64,000 nt of DNA from Dyadobacter sp. CY312. GTDB lineage: Bacteria; Bacteroidota; Bacteroidia; Cytophagales; Spirosomataceae. Of this stretch, positions 45,503 to 54,521 are shown piece by piece (the first letter of the stretch is position 1; the number at the start of each line of letters is the position of its first letter). Under the pieces are notes generated by a model. It had not been told where the DNA came from. It made no database searches and was given only the letters and a program-made list of their open reading frames with translations. The translations under genes and the position numbers were made by a program. Location: the NCBI RefSeq assembly GCF_021390535.1, contig NZ_JAJUXG010000011.1, positions 186,001-250,000 on the forward strand. Reading direction: 5' to 3'.

Positions 45503-48500
45503 TTAAAATGTTACTCTCAAGGTTCCTCCCAATCTTCTTGAACTTGGGCCTGTCAGGAACTCAAATCCAAGACCGTTACCTACACCGAGACCCAAATTGT
45601 CGGTATCGAAATTGAGGTGTTTTTCAAAATGCAGTGCTTTGTACCACAGGTTATTACCCGAGAATGACAGAGATACCGATTTGAAAGGAGTTTTGGTCAA
45701 AAATGCCTTGGGGATAGAATAAGACAGGGAAGCTTCACGCAGACGGATCGTCGATCCATCGTACATACGACCTTCATCACCAAAGAAATAGTAGTTATCA
45801 AAATACACATTCGACGAAGTGATCTGCGTTGTGTTAGGCGTACCTTCCTGCGTTACACCCGGGAAAATATATCCTTGTGAACGGTCAATGTCAAGATCCT
45901 TCGTCAAACCGCGACCAAGCAGCGCACCTGCCGTGGTGGAGTACATAGCGCCTCCATGACGGTAATCAAGCATCACCGACAGGCTGAAACCACGATAGTT
46001 GAATGTGTTGATCAGCGCTGTGGTGAAGGCAGGATTAGGATCTCCCAGAATCCTCGGAGATGCTTCCTGCAATAAATATCCGTTGCTAGCAATAATAGGA
46101 TTACCAGCCTCGTCACGACGGATTGCTGTACCTTTTATAACATTGAAGGGTTCACCCGGAATGGCATAATTACCTAATCCACCACCGAAACCTGTAACCT
46201 GCACTTCATCCAAACCACCACCCAGCTCTTTCACGATTGGTTTGTTGCGGGTATAGTTCAGGTTAATGTCCCAGCTAAATCGTTCACCTTTAATTGGCGT
46301 TGCAGTTAAGCCAAGTTCAATCCCTTCATTACGAAGCTTACCAACGTTGATGGTCGTAGAAGTGTAACCAGTTGACGGATCAAGCGGCGTACGGGTAATT
46401 AGATCGCGGGTATCCCGGCGATAGATGGTAAAATCCACACCTACTTTGTTATTAAAAAGCTTCGATTCAACACCAAACTCATATTCTGTCAGTAGCTCAG
46501 GTTTCAAATTGGGGTTTCCTAATTCATCACTTACAGAATGCGTTGTAGATACATTACCAGACCTGTCCACAAATGCACGGGCTACCTGGTTCAGGATATT
46601 CCTCGTTTTGTAAGGTGATGGAAAACCCGCAGATGTTCCCACACCAGCTCTTAATTTCAGGAAGTTAAGCACATCCGACTCCAACCCCGGAATAGCGGAA
46701 GTTGGTACGAAAGAAACGCTACCCGACGGATAAAAAATGGTGCGATTTTCCTTTTCAACCGTTGAAGTCCAGTCATGACGACCAGCCACGTTCAGGAAAA
46801 GATAATTGTTGATATCCGTAGTAATTTCGCCATAAATACCCATTCTGGTTTCTTCCGATTCGGTATTTTTGGCCACGGTAGAGATAAAATTAGCATGACG
46901 CATGAGTCCGAATGCGAGCTGATTTTCGCTGGTTGTAGCCATCGATCTGAACTTGTCATTGCGAAGATTACCACCAATTTTTCCTGAAAAGCTCAGTTTA
47001 TCACTTACGTTTTTGTTGTAAGATAAAATCACACTGTTGTCCCAGATCGTATTGGCAATTTCATTGGTTCCGTACCAGCCGTTCACAAAATCTACACCGC
47101 CTTTGTTATACTTATATTCCTGGCTTTCCGTATACGTATCCAAACCTACCCGATAAAGCAATGTCAGATCTTTGGCTAGTTCAGCACGAAGCGATGTAGA
47201 GTTGAACAGACGGTTTACTTTACCTGTATTGCTGTAATATTTTAACATCCAGCGTGGATTGGGAATATCATTACCGCTTCGGAAATAAACACTGCGATTA
47301 TCCACCGGACTTTCAAAAGGCATTCCCCACAGATCCACACTAAGTGGTGTGTACATCACATTGGCCATAATGGAAGGAAACCCGCTCAAAGTGTTGTTTC
47401 CCTGTCCTGCACTTAAAGGAGGCGAAACCTGATCGGTATTGGCAAAGTTGAACGATGTCATCAGGCTGATTTTCTTGGTCAGCTGTGCATTGATCCCCAT
47501 CCCGATATTCAGTTTTTTAAGATTGTTACCCGGAATGTACCCCTGCTCGTTGTTATACCCTACGGAGGCATTGTAGCTCACCTTTTCTCCGCCACCTGAA
47601 ATATTTAAAGATGAATTGGAGATCAAACCTTTACGAAAGAATTTTTCAACATTATCGCTATAGGGACGGAAGTCATATACCGTTCCTACCAGCTCGGGAA
47701 AAGCTGCTTTAAGCGAAGCATTTGTCAGGTATGTAAAAGGGTGTAGTTGTGAACCCGTAGGAACTTCATCGAAACGAGGGCCCCAGTTACTGAAAAAGTA
47801 TCCCGGTGCCTGGTTGAAACCACCCGCGTAAGTACTGGTGTAGTCCGGTAGGTGTGCCTGATTGGTAAAAATCGACTGCGCAATGGAGATTTCAGTCGGT
47901 CTGTTTTTTTGAGTTCCGTTTTTTGTGGTAACCAAAATAACCCCGTTGCGACCCTGATCTCCATACAAAACCGTTGCAGCAAGTCCCTTTAATACGCTGA
48001 TGTTGTCAATACTGTTTGGATCCAGATCCAGAAAACGGCTGGATGCGGATTGACCACCTGCTGTAAAGCCATCTCGCGAGTTGGTATTGGAGTTAAATGG
48101 TACACCATCTACAACAAATAAAGGCTGATTGGAGCCTGTAATGGATGAATATCCACGGATAATAATGTTTGTCCCCGTTCCCGATACACCCGATGTAGAT
48201 GTGATATTGACACCTGGAATTTTCCCCTGCAGCGTACGGCCAATATCTGATTGGGGTCTGTCCTCGATCAGTTTTTTATCCACATTGGCAACTGCATAAC
48301 CCAGCGCCCGCTTCTCGCGTGCAATACCCTGAGCTGTTACAACCACTTCCTGAAGACTTTTTGTATCATTGGCTAGTTTCACGTCGATCACCGATCGGCT
48401 TCCAACTACAATCTCCTGCGTGGCGCTTCCCACAAAGCTAAAGATTAAGGTTGCAGCACCATCAGGAATAGCGATGGAATAGGTTCCGTCGGCACCGGTG

Positions 48501-48661
48501 TTGGTTCCTACGTTGGATCCCTTCACAATAATGGACACACCGGGAAGTTCACTCCCGTCGTCCGCAGATGTGACTTTACCTGTCACTTTTTTTTGCTGGG
48601 CATACACCGTCAGCCAGCAGGAGCACACCATGAGGAGGCTCAGCAGTAAATTTTTCCGCAT
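45503..48661 (-). CDS. SusC/RagA-family TonB-linked outer-membrane protein
   Basis: A 1052-residue TonB-dependent transporter. Signal peptide about 1-21 (YAQQ), carboxypeptidase-regulatory-like domain (VTGKVTSADDGSELPGVSI), then the SusC signature LQEVVVTAQGIAREKRALGYA (near residue 105), a plug with NIIIRGYSSITGSNQPLFVVDGVPFN, and a 22-strand barrel ending in GGTLRVTF. It imports large nutrients with the SusD lid. First gene of the SusC-SusD-lipoprotein operon; substrate unknown. Confidence 0.95.
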   Translation of the reverse strand: MRKNLLLSLLMVCSCWLTVYAQQKKVTGKVTSADDGSELPGVSIIVKGSNVGTNTGADGTYSIAIPDGAATLIFSFVGSATQEIVVGSRSVIDVKLANDTKSLQEVVVTAQGIAREKRALGYAVANVDKKLIEDRPQSDIGRTLQGKIPGVNITSTSGVSGTGTNIIIRGYSSITGSNQPLFVVDGVPFNSNTNSRDGFTAGGQSASSRFLDLDPNSIDNISVLKGLAATVLYGDQGRNGVILVTTKNGTQKNRPTEISIAQSIFTNQAHLPDYTSTYAGGFNQAPGYFFSNWGPRFDEVPTGSQLHPFTYLTNASLKAAFPELVGTVYDFRPYSDNVEKFFRKGLISNSSLNISGGGEKVSYNASVGYNNEQGYIPGNNLKKLNIGMGINAQLTKKISLMTSFNFANTDQVSPPLSAGQGNNTLSGFPSIMANVMYTPLSVDLWGMPFESPVDNRSVYFRSGNDIPNPRWMLKYYSNTGKVNRLFNSTSLRAELAKDLTLLYRVGLDTYTESQEYKYNKGGVDFVNGWYGTNEIANTIWDNSVILSYNKNVSDKLSFSGKIGGNLRNDKFRSMATTSENQLAFGLMRHANFISTVAKNTESEETRMGIYGEITTDINNYLFLNVAGRHDWTSTVEKENRTIFYPSGSVSFVPTSAIPGLESDVLNFLKLRAGVGTSAGFPSPYKTRNILNQVARAFVDRSGNVSTTHSVSDELGNPNLKPELLTEYEFGVESKLFNNKVGVDFTIYRRDTRDLITRTPLDPSTGYTSTTINVGKLRNEGIELGLTATPIKGERFSWDINLNYTRNKPIVKELGGGLDEVQVTGFGGGLGNYAIPGEPFNVIKGTAIRRDEAGNPIIASNGYLLQEASPRILGDPNPAFTTALINTFNYRGFSLSVMLDYRHGGAMYSTTAGALLGRGLTKDLDIDRSQGYIFPGVTQEGTPNTTQITSSNVYFDNYYFFGDEGRMYDGSTIRLREASLSYSIPKAFLTKTPFKSVSLSFSGNNLWYKALHFEKHLNFDTDNLGLGVGNGLGFEFLTGPSSRRLGGTLRVTF

Positions 48662-48703
48662 GAATTTTTATAGTTAGGTTCTTGGCTACGAGTAACCGAT
48701 ATG

Positions 48704-48711
48704 CAAGTATA
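48704..48711 (-). promoter_or_regulatory. Possible -7 box for the first SusC operon
   Basis: On the minus strand TATACTTG, one mismatch to TAnnTTTG, 43 bases before the SusC ATG; a TTG lies about 22 bases further upstream. Weak. Confidence 0.25.
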
Positions 48712-48867
48712 AGAACCATTGGGCAGGCAAAAACAACAAAAATTAACCGATAATTAAACAGAATTATCAATTCAAAATTTTATATTGATTTTATAAATAA
48801 AGAATAGTGTTTATTTTATTTTTATCAATTTTAATAAAATAATATTCTTCAATAATCGACACTTATA

Positions 48868-48875
48868 TATTTTTG
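48868..48875 (+). promoter_or_regulatory. Possible -7 box for the CARDB-like gene
   Basis: TATTTTTG matches TAnnTTTG, but it is 180 bases before the ATG at 49056 and has no TTTG at -33, and the region is so AT-rich that chance matches are likely. Confidence 0.25.
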
Positions 48876-49055
48876 TAACTGATATTTTACTGATATAAAT
48901 AATACAATAACTAACTCTAATTGTGCTGTTTATGCATTTAACCCACACTACCTTTCAATGATCAGAACCATAGCGATTAACCCTAATATGTTATTGATAA
49001 GTGGGCAGGGAAATCTCAATTTTACATCATCATATTAACTTCAAAAGCTACTACG

Positions 49056-49631
49056 ATGAATAAGTCAACTACATTTTTGATGGGCTCAGCTATCGTGGCT
49101 GGGATTATGGGTTGCTCCGCACCGGAGACGCCAACTCCTGTTGCTGACAATGCGACAGAAGTAGCCGCTGACAGTATAAATGCTAATGCCAAATTACTGA
49201 CCGGTCCGGATCTTACAATTAGCTACTTTGGATATCCATCCACACCACCAAGCATTGGCGATGGTGCAGGTGGCAGGGCATTTATCTTTAAACTTGTAGA
49301 ATCCAATATTGGAAACCAGTCTACGGCTGATCTCGTTAACGACGAGATAAAAATATACCAAAGAATCCCTATCGGCGCTGTTGGTGGCCCCATTTTGGGA
49401 TATCAGTATAGCTATGTCAAAAGCTTTTATAGAAACGGAATTCTAAAACCAGGAGCTAGCCACACATTTCCTTCCGTCGCAGGTGGGTGTGGATGTTCAG
49501 TTTGGCTAGACCGCGAAAGCATGAGCGTCCCTGGCCCCATAGAGCTGGTAGCAGTTGCTGACGGTGCCGGTAAAATTAACGAGATCAATGAGACCAACAA
49601 CACGTCTCCTGTGTTTCGAATATATCGTTAA
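49056..49631 (+). CDS. Surface lipoprotein with a CARDB-like domain
   Basis: A 191-residue lipoprotein (lipobox IMGC, Cys20). The mature part has the beta-sandwich pattern of CARDB-type adhesion domains: PDLTISYFGYPSTPPS at the start, LVESNIGNQSTADLVNDEI, and the characteristic end INEINETNNTSPV. A GGCGCSVWL segment is an unusual cysteine pair. It probably binds or adheres at the cell surface. It is transcribed alone between two minus-strand operons. Confidence 0.65.
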   Translation: MNKSTTFLMGSAIVAGIMGCSAPETPTPVADNATEVAADSINANAKLLTGPDLTISYFGYPSTPPSIGDGAGGRAFIFKLVESNIGNQSTADLVNDEIKIYQRIPIGAVGGPILGYQYSYVKSFYRNGILKPGASHTFPSVAGGCGCSVWLDRESMSVPGPIELVAVADGAGKINEINETNNTSPVFRIYR

Positions 49632-49670
49632 TGAGGGTTAGAGGAAGCTATTGAATTGAAAATGAAATAT

Positions 49671-49703
49671 CAACCGTGTTCTAAATCTTAATAAACACGG
49701 TTG
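49671..49703. terminator. Hairpin between converging genes
   Basis: A perfect 10-bp stem CAACCGTGTT/AACACGGTTG with a 13-base loop, between the CARDB-like gene and the metallophosphatase gene, 8 bases from the latter's stop. T tails are weak on both sides. Confidence 0.55.
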
Positions 49704-49711
49704 ATAAAAAG

Positions 49712-51484
49712 TTACTTCTTCTCTATCACCAACTCATCTTTAACATTCCCTTCCGGATCCAGAGATTTGTACACCAGCTTATTTCCTTTGATGGATATGT
49801 GCTGATACAACGGACCGTCGGGATAACGTACTACCGCATAATCTTCGGCTGGCCATTCATCCTGTTTGCCAGGAATACTAATAGATATGGTGTAAATGGT
49901 ACCTTTGGAAGGATCTGCGACAGGTTTCCCGACATACATTGGTTTGGTACGCAGGTAGTAATGCATGTGCCCGCTCATAACCATATCCACATGGTATTTG
50001 TCAAAGAGTGTACACCATTCCTGCATGATTTCGTCATAGGGTTCAACGAAATTATACGGAGGGAAATGGAACATCGCAAATTTCCATTTGGCTTTGCTAC
50101 TTTTTAGCTGCGCTTCTATCCAGGCAGTTTGCTCTTTCACAGGCAAGGTTCCGTCTATATTCAAAAACAAAGCATCCTGATAAACAAAAGAATACGTCAT
50201 TTCTTTTGGCAGCTTTTCCGGACCATTCTCGGGCAGGCTAAACATTTCCTTATACATCCAGGCACCCAGTCCGTCCTGGCTGTCGTGATTACCGGGAACA
50301 GGCATCAATGGCCGGTTTGCAAAAACATTCCCCTGAATATTCCACAGCGCATCCCATTCATCGCGGTGTAAACCAGTGCTTACCAAATCACCAGCAATGG
50401 AGTAAAATGCTGCATCAGGATGTCGTTGATACGCTTTTTGTGCCATGTCACCCCATATTTTGGAATAATGCGTGTCGCCAAACCAGATGAAAGAAAAGCC
50501 ATCATTGGTTGCATTTTCAGTTCTAAAACCTGCAACATCAGACCAGTTTCCGTTTTTCGATCCGACTTTGTACTGATATTCAGATCCCGGAGCCAGTCCG
50601 GATAGTTTTGCAGTAAATCTTTTAACGTATCTGTCATTCTGCAAAAGCCGGTCTTCCATTTCAAAGGCCGTTGCTGTTGTGGATAATGTATCCGTTTTCC
50701 CGATCTTCCAGTATTTAACAACACCATCCTTTACAGTTGGATTGGTTCTCCATTGCACGTTCACGGTCGTTTTGGGATCGGCACTCCATGTAAGCAAAAG
50801 CTGATCAGGTTTGTCAGATGAAGGAGTTTCTGTTCTCCTGAATGCACCTGTCAAATGCGCTTCCCTTGCCCGTCCGCGAACCGTTGTAAACAATACCTGA
50901 CCTTCCAACTGTGTCGGAACTTCGGTCAAAATCAGCCCGTCCCAGTCGTGATAAGTAAAAGCGCCTTTTTTCAGCACCGAAAGATTGTACTCTCCCGGAT
51001 ATACGTCCGTTACTTTGAGGCTGTCTTTTTTGTCCTGCGGAGTGACACTTATGAAGTAAACCGGACGGTGTTTGTCGAACCCATTAATACCCAGCCCTAC
51101 TTCTCCCTGATCAAAATCCTTCTGCCAGACTTCGTAGGTATACGATTCGTTTTTTACAAATAATCCTGTTTTCTTAAACCCGCTTTCTTCAATCCAGAAG
51201 GGTACAATTTTCTGCGCAGTATCGCGCATCAGAGAAACCGTAACAGGAACATTCACTTTAAATTTCCAGAAGTTTTTGGCAAGAATATCCTTTTCATCTG
51301 CTGTTAAAAATTGCCTGATGTATGAATCAGAAATGGTATCAAGCTCGGATGCTGTGAGCTTTTCATAAAGTCGGGTTACAGCACCATCCACCACATCTTT
51401 AACTGTGCCGTTACCTGGCGAATTGCTTTTTTTGCAGGATAAAAATGTAAGTAAAAAGATAAAACAGAGGAGGGTATTTTTCAT
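49712..51484 (-). CDS. Purple-acid-phosphatase-like metallophosphoesterase lipoprotein
   Basis: A 590-residue lipoprotein (lipobox FLSC, Cys17). An N-terminal ~220-residue domain of unknown role precedes a fibronectin-like purple acid phosphatase N-domain (about 225-320; LLLTWSADPKTTVNVQWR). A calcineurin-type catalytic domain follows, with metal-ligand motifs GDTHYS, GDLVSTG, GNHD, FHFPPYNF and SGHMHYY. It hydrolyses phosphate esters at the cell surface. It is the last gene of the second Sus locus, 142 bases after the PqaA-like gene. Confidence 0.88.
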   Translation of the reverse strand: MKNTLLCFIFLLTFLSCKKSNSPGNGTVKDVVDGAVTRLYEKLTASELDTISDSYIRQFLTADEKDILAKNFWKFKVNVPVTVSLMRDTAQKIVPFWIEESGFKKTGLFVKNESYTYEVWQKDFDQGEVGLGINGFDKHRPVYFISVTPQDKKDSLKVTDVYPGEYNLSVLKKGAFTYHDWDGLILTEVPTQLEGQVLFTTVRGRAREAHLTGAFRRTETPSSDKPDQLLLTWSADPKTTVNVQWRTNPTVKDGVVKYWKIGKTDTLSTTATAFEMEDRLLQNDRYVKRFTAKLSGLAPGSEYQYKVGSKNGNWSDVAGFRTENATNDGFSFIWFGDTHYSKIWGDMAQKAYQRHPDAAFYSIAGDLVSTGLHRDEWDALWNIQGNVFANRPLMPVPGNHDSQDGLGAWMYKEMFSLPENGPEKLPKEMTYSFVYQDALFLNIDGTLPVKEQTAWIEAQLKSSKAKWKFAMFHFPPYNFVEPYDEIMQEWCTLFDKYHVDMVMSGHMHYYLRTKPMYVGKPVADPSKGTIYTISISIPGKQDEWPAEDYAVVRYPDGPLYQHISIKGNKLVYKSLDPEGNVKDELVIEKK

Positions 51485-51539
51485 TTTGTTAAAAAAATCA
51501 GATTTGATAATTGTTCAGAGACGTTGATTGATAAATCGT

Positions 51540-51579
51540 AATTAGTAGCACATCCTTAACTTTTTATGTACTACTAATT
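51540..51579. other. Hairpin between the PqaA-like and metallophosphatase genes
   Basis: A perfect 9-bp stem AATTAGTAG/CTACTAATT (51540-51548, 51571-51579), extended by two pairs beyond a mismatch, with a 22-base spacer between the 9-bp arms. Weak T tail on the minus strand. It may stabilise or attenuate the transcript. Confidence 0.45.
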
Positions 51580-51626
51580 TTCTGTTTGCTTCGCTAAACG
51601 CTTACAGCTTATTGCCACAAGCTCCT

Positions 51627-52985
51627 TTATAAAACTGCATTTTCATCTGCCAGAAACACGCGGGTACTTTCCGTGTAAGTAGCTCCTGCTTTGTTTTTAT
51701 ATTTTAAATCCACATAAATGGCCTTAAAGCCGGTTTTAGGAAGAGGTTCAGTGACTTGTATTTTGGATTTATTTTTAATGCCAAGACTTCTGCTCGTCCA
51801 GGTGTCGTTCCTAAGATCCTGATCCGGTGAGTTGGCCGACCACAAAATCACATCTACAAGCGCATCCGATGTTGCCGTGATATCAAGTTTGATATTCTTT
51901 TTGCTTACTGATTGCGTCCAGTCGCAAACGGTAAAAGGTGTTTTATTCAACGTCGATCCATAAAAAGCACTCAGCGCCTCCATGGCTTGTTCTCCTCCAC
52001 CCAAGTCATGCCCTGCATTAGGAACGTAATGCAGGTTGTTTTCACCTGGAATATTTTTTAGGTAATTTTTGATATTGTCCACCACCCAATATTCATCATT
52101 GGTTCCCATAAAAATCAGCTTTGGCATCGTCAGTTTGGCGCGATACGAATACGGGTCAATCATTTTAGTTATCGCCTCGCCGTCAGTAGTACCAGTTGAC
52201 TGTGGAATACCCAGCTTCACATAATCTTCGATCTGCACGCTGTAATCACCCCAGGATTTGATCTGGTAGTCCAAACTGATTGGCATGTTCAAAATATCAA
52301 TTACCATGGGTGCAATGGCAGCCACACGTTTGTCGCTCGCACCGGTTAGCCAGGTTGTCCACCCACGTTTGGAAGCACCTGAAACCACAAATTTCTTTAC
52401 CTCATGTTTGAGCTTTTGTTTTGAAAATTCCTGAACAACGTCCATCGCCCGCACTGCACTTTTCACCATTGGAAACAACAGCGGCCAGCTGTAATCCTTG
52501 TCTTTTTTCCAGTTATGAAGCGTGTAAGAAATCAACGCATCTTCGGTAAGATCTCCAAAAAACGGCTGATTGGGTGTTTGTTTCAGTTGTACCACAATAG
52601 AACTGTTTGCTGACGCAACACCCGAAAGCGACTCAATGAGTTTGTCATCTTTTTTGCTATTCCAATTCGGAAGTTCATCTTTATTGGAACCTCCTGTTAT
52701 GAAAAGCAGAGCGCCGTCATGCCTGTTTTCTTTGGGAACAATCACCGTGAGTTGATGCGTCCAGGTGAATTCCCGCCATTTCTGGGAGGTGAGCAATATG
52801 TTGTAAATCGTCAGATTGTCCTTTTTGTATTCGTCTTTCAACTCCCATTTCAAAGACTTATCTCCGTTGTTGAGATAGCTTTCCAGCGCCGTTTCAGGCG
52901 TGATCGTTTTTTGTGCATTTGTATTGAAAACAATGAATTGAAGAAGAAATAAACCGGTTACGAGATTGGTGATATTTTTAAACAT
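51627..52985 (-). CDS. PhoPQ-activated pathogenicity-related protein (PqaA-type alpha/beta hydrolase)
   Basis: A 452-residue secreted protein with a signal peptide (cut near NTNA). The PF10142 pattern is present: ETALESYLNNGDKSLKWEL, an alpha/beta-hydrolase nucleophile elbow GASKRGW, then FMGTNDEYW with the acid and NAGHDLGGGEQA with the histidine. A C-terminal beta domain (about 350-450) follows. The catalytic triad appears complete. Known members are PhoP-induced in Salmonella; the true substrate is unclear. Gene order places it in the second Sus operon, 190 bases after the ceramidase gene. Confidence 0.88.
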   Translation of the reverse strand: MFKNITNLVTGLFLLQFIVFNTNAQKTITPETALESYLNNGDKSLKWELKDEYKKDNLTIYNILLTSQKWREFTWTHQLTVIVPKENRHDGALLFITGGSNKDELPNWNSKKDDKLIESLSGVASANSSIVVQLKQTPNQPFFGDLTEDALISYTLHNWKKDKDYSWPLLFPMVKSAVRAMDVVQEFSKQKLKHEVKKFVVSGASKRGWTTWLTGASDKRVAAIAPMVIDILNMPISLDYQIKSWGDYSVQIEDYVKLGIPQSTGTTDGEAITKMIDPYSYRAKLTMPKLIFMGTNDEYWVVDNIKNYLKNIPGENNLHYVPNAGHDLGGGEQAMEALSAFYGSTLNKTPFTVCDWTQSVSKKNIKLDITATSDALVDVILWSANSPDQDLRNDTWTSRSLGIKNKSKIQVTEPLPKTGFKAIYVDLKYKNKAGATYTESTRVFLADENAVL

Positions 52986-53061
52986 AGGTGAGGTTTTTAT
53001 TGTTTTGAAATATTGTTTGATTCAATTTTTTTGTTTTGGGTCTGACCGTTTTCAAGCGTTT

Positions 53062-53160
53062 CGGGCTGAACGTATTTTTACGGGCTGAACGAGTTTAGGC
53101 GATGTCCGTTCAGACCACGTTCAGACCGGGTCACGCAGACCGGGTCGCGCAGACCGGAGC
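53062..53160. repeat. Short repeat cluster in the gap between ceramidase and PqaA-like genes
   Basis: Two copies of CGGGCTGAACG (53062-53072, 53081-53091) are followed by GTTCAGACC in two copies (53108-53116, 53119-53127). Further CAGACCGG units begin at 53136 and 53150; CAGACC starts are spaced 11, 14 and 14 bases. GGGCTGAAC and GTTCAGACC are near inverted repeats, so stem structures can form. The area is GC-rich against AT-rich neighbours and contains no gene. Confidence 0.65.
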
Positions 53161-53175
53161 GACAAAGCCTCAAAA

Positions 53176-54444
53176 TCAATCCGGTCGGGGACTCTCTGCG
53201 ATTAGCTTCAATGCTTGCTCCATATAAATTTCTCCGGTCATTTCCCCTAAACTTGTTCTGCTTACATATTCGTATCGTTTAAAACTATTAAAATCTACTT
53301 TTGCCAGCATATACCCAAAGGCGTCATTTGTAAGCCCGAAAAGAAATGGCTGTTTGGTATTCATTTTCCGCTTTACGTAATAGCCTATGTTGGGCAATGC
53401 TTCTCCTGGCACTGTCAGGATCTGGGCTGTTCCGATGTTCAGAAGATTGAGTTGGGTCGCGACCCTGTTTTCGCCCGACATTTTATTTTTTATCGGCGAA
53501 TTTTTGAGGATAAAACGCATAATTTCAGAATCTACCGGAAATTCAATTTGGCGTGAGGCACAGAAAAGTGAAGGATTTTCCTGCAAAGCTGCACCGTCCA
53601 CAATGCGCAATGCTTCGTCGGCCAGCAACTCTCCTATTCGCTTGCATTCCTCCCAGTTATTTGCTTCTTCCCTATTTTCTCTGCGGTTATCTGCCGTCAC
53701 CATTCCACCTTGTGCGCCGTTCATAAAAAGGGCAACTCCTCCTCCTTTTGCTTCAATGCGGTCATATAATGGCCCACAAAGATCAGGGCTTAAAATCCCT
53801 CTTCCCGAACCAATCACCTCAGGATGAATTGCATAATTTACCAGGGTTGCAATTGCTTTTCCTTTATTTGCACCAGAACTGGCAATCGCCTGAATTATCC
53901 CGCAACGGGGATCATAAAGCTGATCTGCATAATAATTGTAGGCAATTTTGCCTTTTGCCTCACCCACAGCAATTTTAAGAGACGCGTCTTCCAGCTTTCC
54001 GGAAGCCTCGTTGACTGCGTCAGCAATTTTCTTAACACAATCGTCCAGGTATTTCATATCCGCAAAAGACTCCCCCTTCTCATTCGGGAAGCCGTAAGCA
54101 TCGGGCCCGCTGTGTGTATGTGTTGCACCAATGAGTACATTTTCAGGCTTTATTCCCTTAATGAGCGCTCTGGATTTATTTCCCAGGGCAGCCGGCCAAC
54201 CGAGATTGTCAACATTGACGATTGCGACCTTCGTATCTCCTTTTTGAATCACCAGCGCTCTGACAAACAGATCTCCATTTTTTTCGACGGTTTTTTTTGG
54301 TGTGCCGATTCCACCGGACACGGGCAATAATGGATTAGGAGTGATATTGCGAAGGGCAGCACCGGCTTTGAAATGCTGGGCGTAACCCACCAGCGTAACA
54401 TGGCAAATAAAATAAAGAAGGGTTACAAGTCTTTTCTTGTTCAT
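53176..54444 (-). CDS. Neutral/alkaline ceramidase N-domain-like hydrolase
   Basis: A 422-residue secreted protein (signal peptide about 1-22, VGYAQ). It matches the N-terminal catalytic domain of neutral/alkaline ceramidases (PF04734): start FKAGAALRNITP, zinc-ligand segment GATHTHSGPDAYG, LVNYAIHPEVIG, and MNGAQGGM with the nucleophile region. Full ceramidases are longer (about 650-700) and have a C-terminal immunoglobulin-like domain, which is missing here. It cleaves amide bonds of ceramide-like lipids, or another N-acyl substrate. It follows susD-like by 77 bases. Confidence 0.85.
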   Translation of the reverse strand: MNKKRLVTLLYFICHVTLVGYAQHFKAGAALRNITPNPLLPVSGGIGTPKKTVEKNGDLFVRALVIQKGDTKVAIVNVDNLGWPAALGNKSRALIKGIKPENVLIGATHTHSGPDAYGFPNEKGESFADMKYLDDCVKKIADAVNEASGKLEDASLKIAVGEAKGKIAYNYYADQLYDPRCGIIQAIASSGANKGKAIATLVNYAIHPEVIGSGRGILSPDLCGPLYDRIEAKGGGVALFMNGAQGGMVTADNRRENREEANNWEECKRIGELLADEALRIVDGAALQENPSLFCASRQIEFPVDSEIMRFILKNSPIKNKMSGENRVATQLNLLNIGTAQILTVPGEALPNIGYYVKRKMNTKQPFLFGLTNDAFGYMLAKVDFNSFKRYEYVSRTSLGEMTGEIYMEQALKLIAESPRPD

Positions 54445-54521
54445 TGGTGCAGGTTGTTATGTAAATGCGGGTAATTTTTCAATCACCCGCACCGTTATTT
54501 TATTCCAATATTATTCATTGA

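Larger units (their letters stand above)
48662..49055. other. AT-rich divergent promoter region
   Basis: A 394-base spacer between the SusC gene (minus) and the CARDB-like lipoprotein gene (plus), about 75% A/T with no gene. It holds candidate -7 boxes on both strands (48704-48711 minus, 48868-48875 plus). No sigma/anti-sigma pair or hybrid two-component gene, which often control Sus loci, lies nearby. Confidence 0.5.

Noticed and set aside
53062-53160. Repeat cluster considered as a CRISPR array
   Set aside because: Units are 9-11 bases with 11-19 base spacing and imperfect; no spacer-like unique segments of 30 bases or cas genes.
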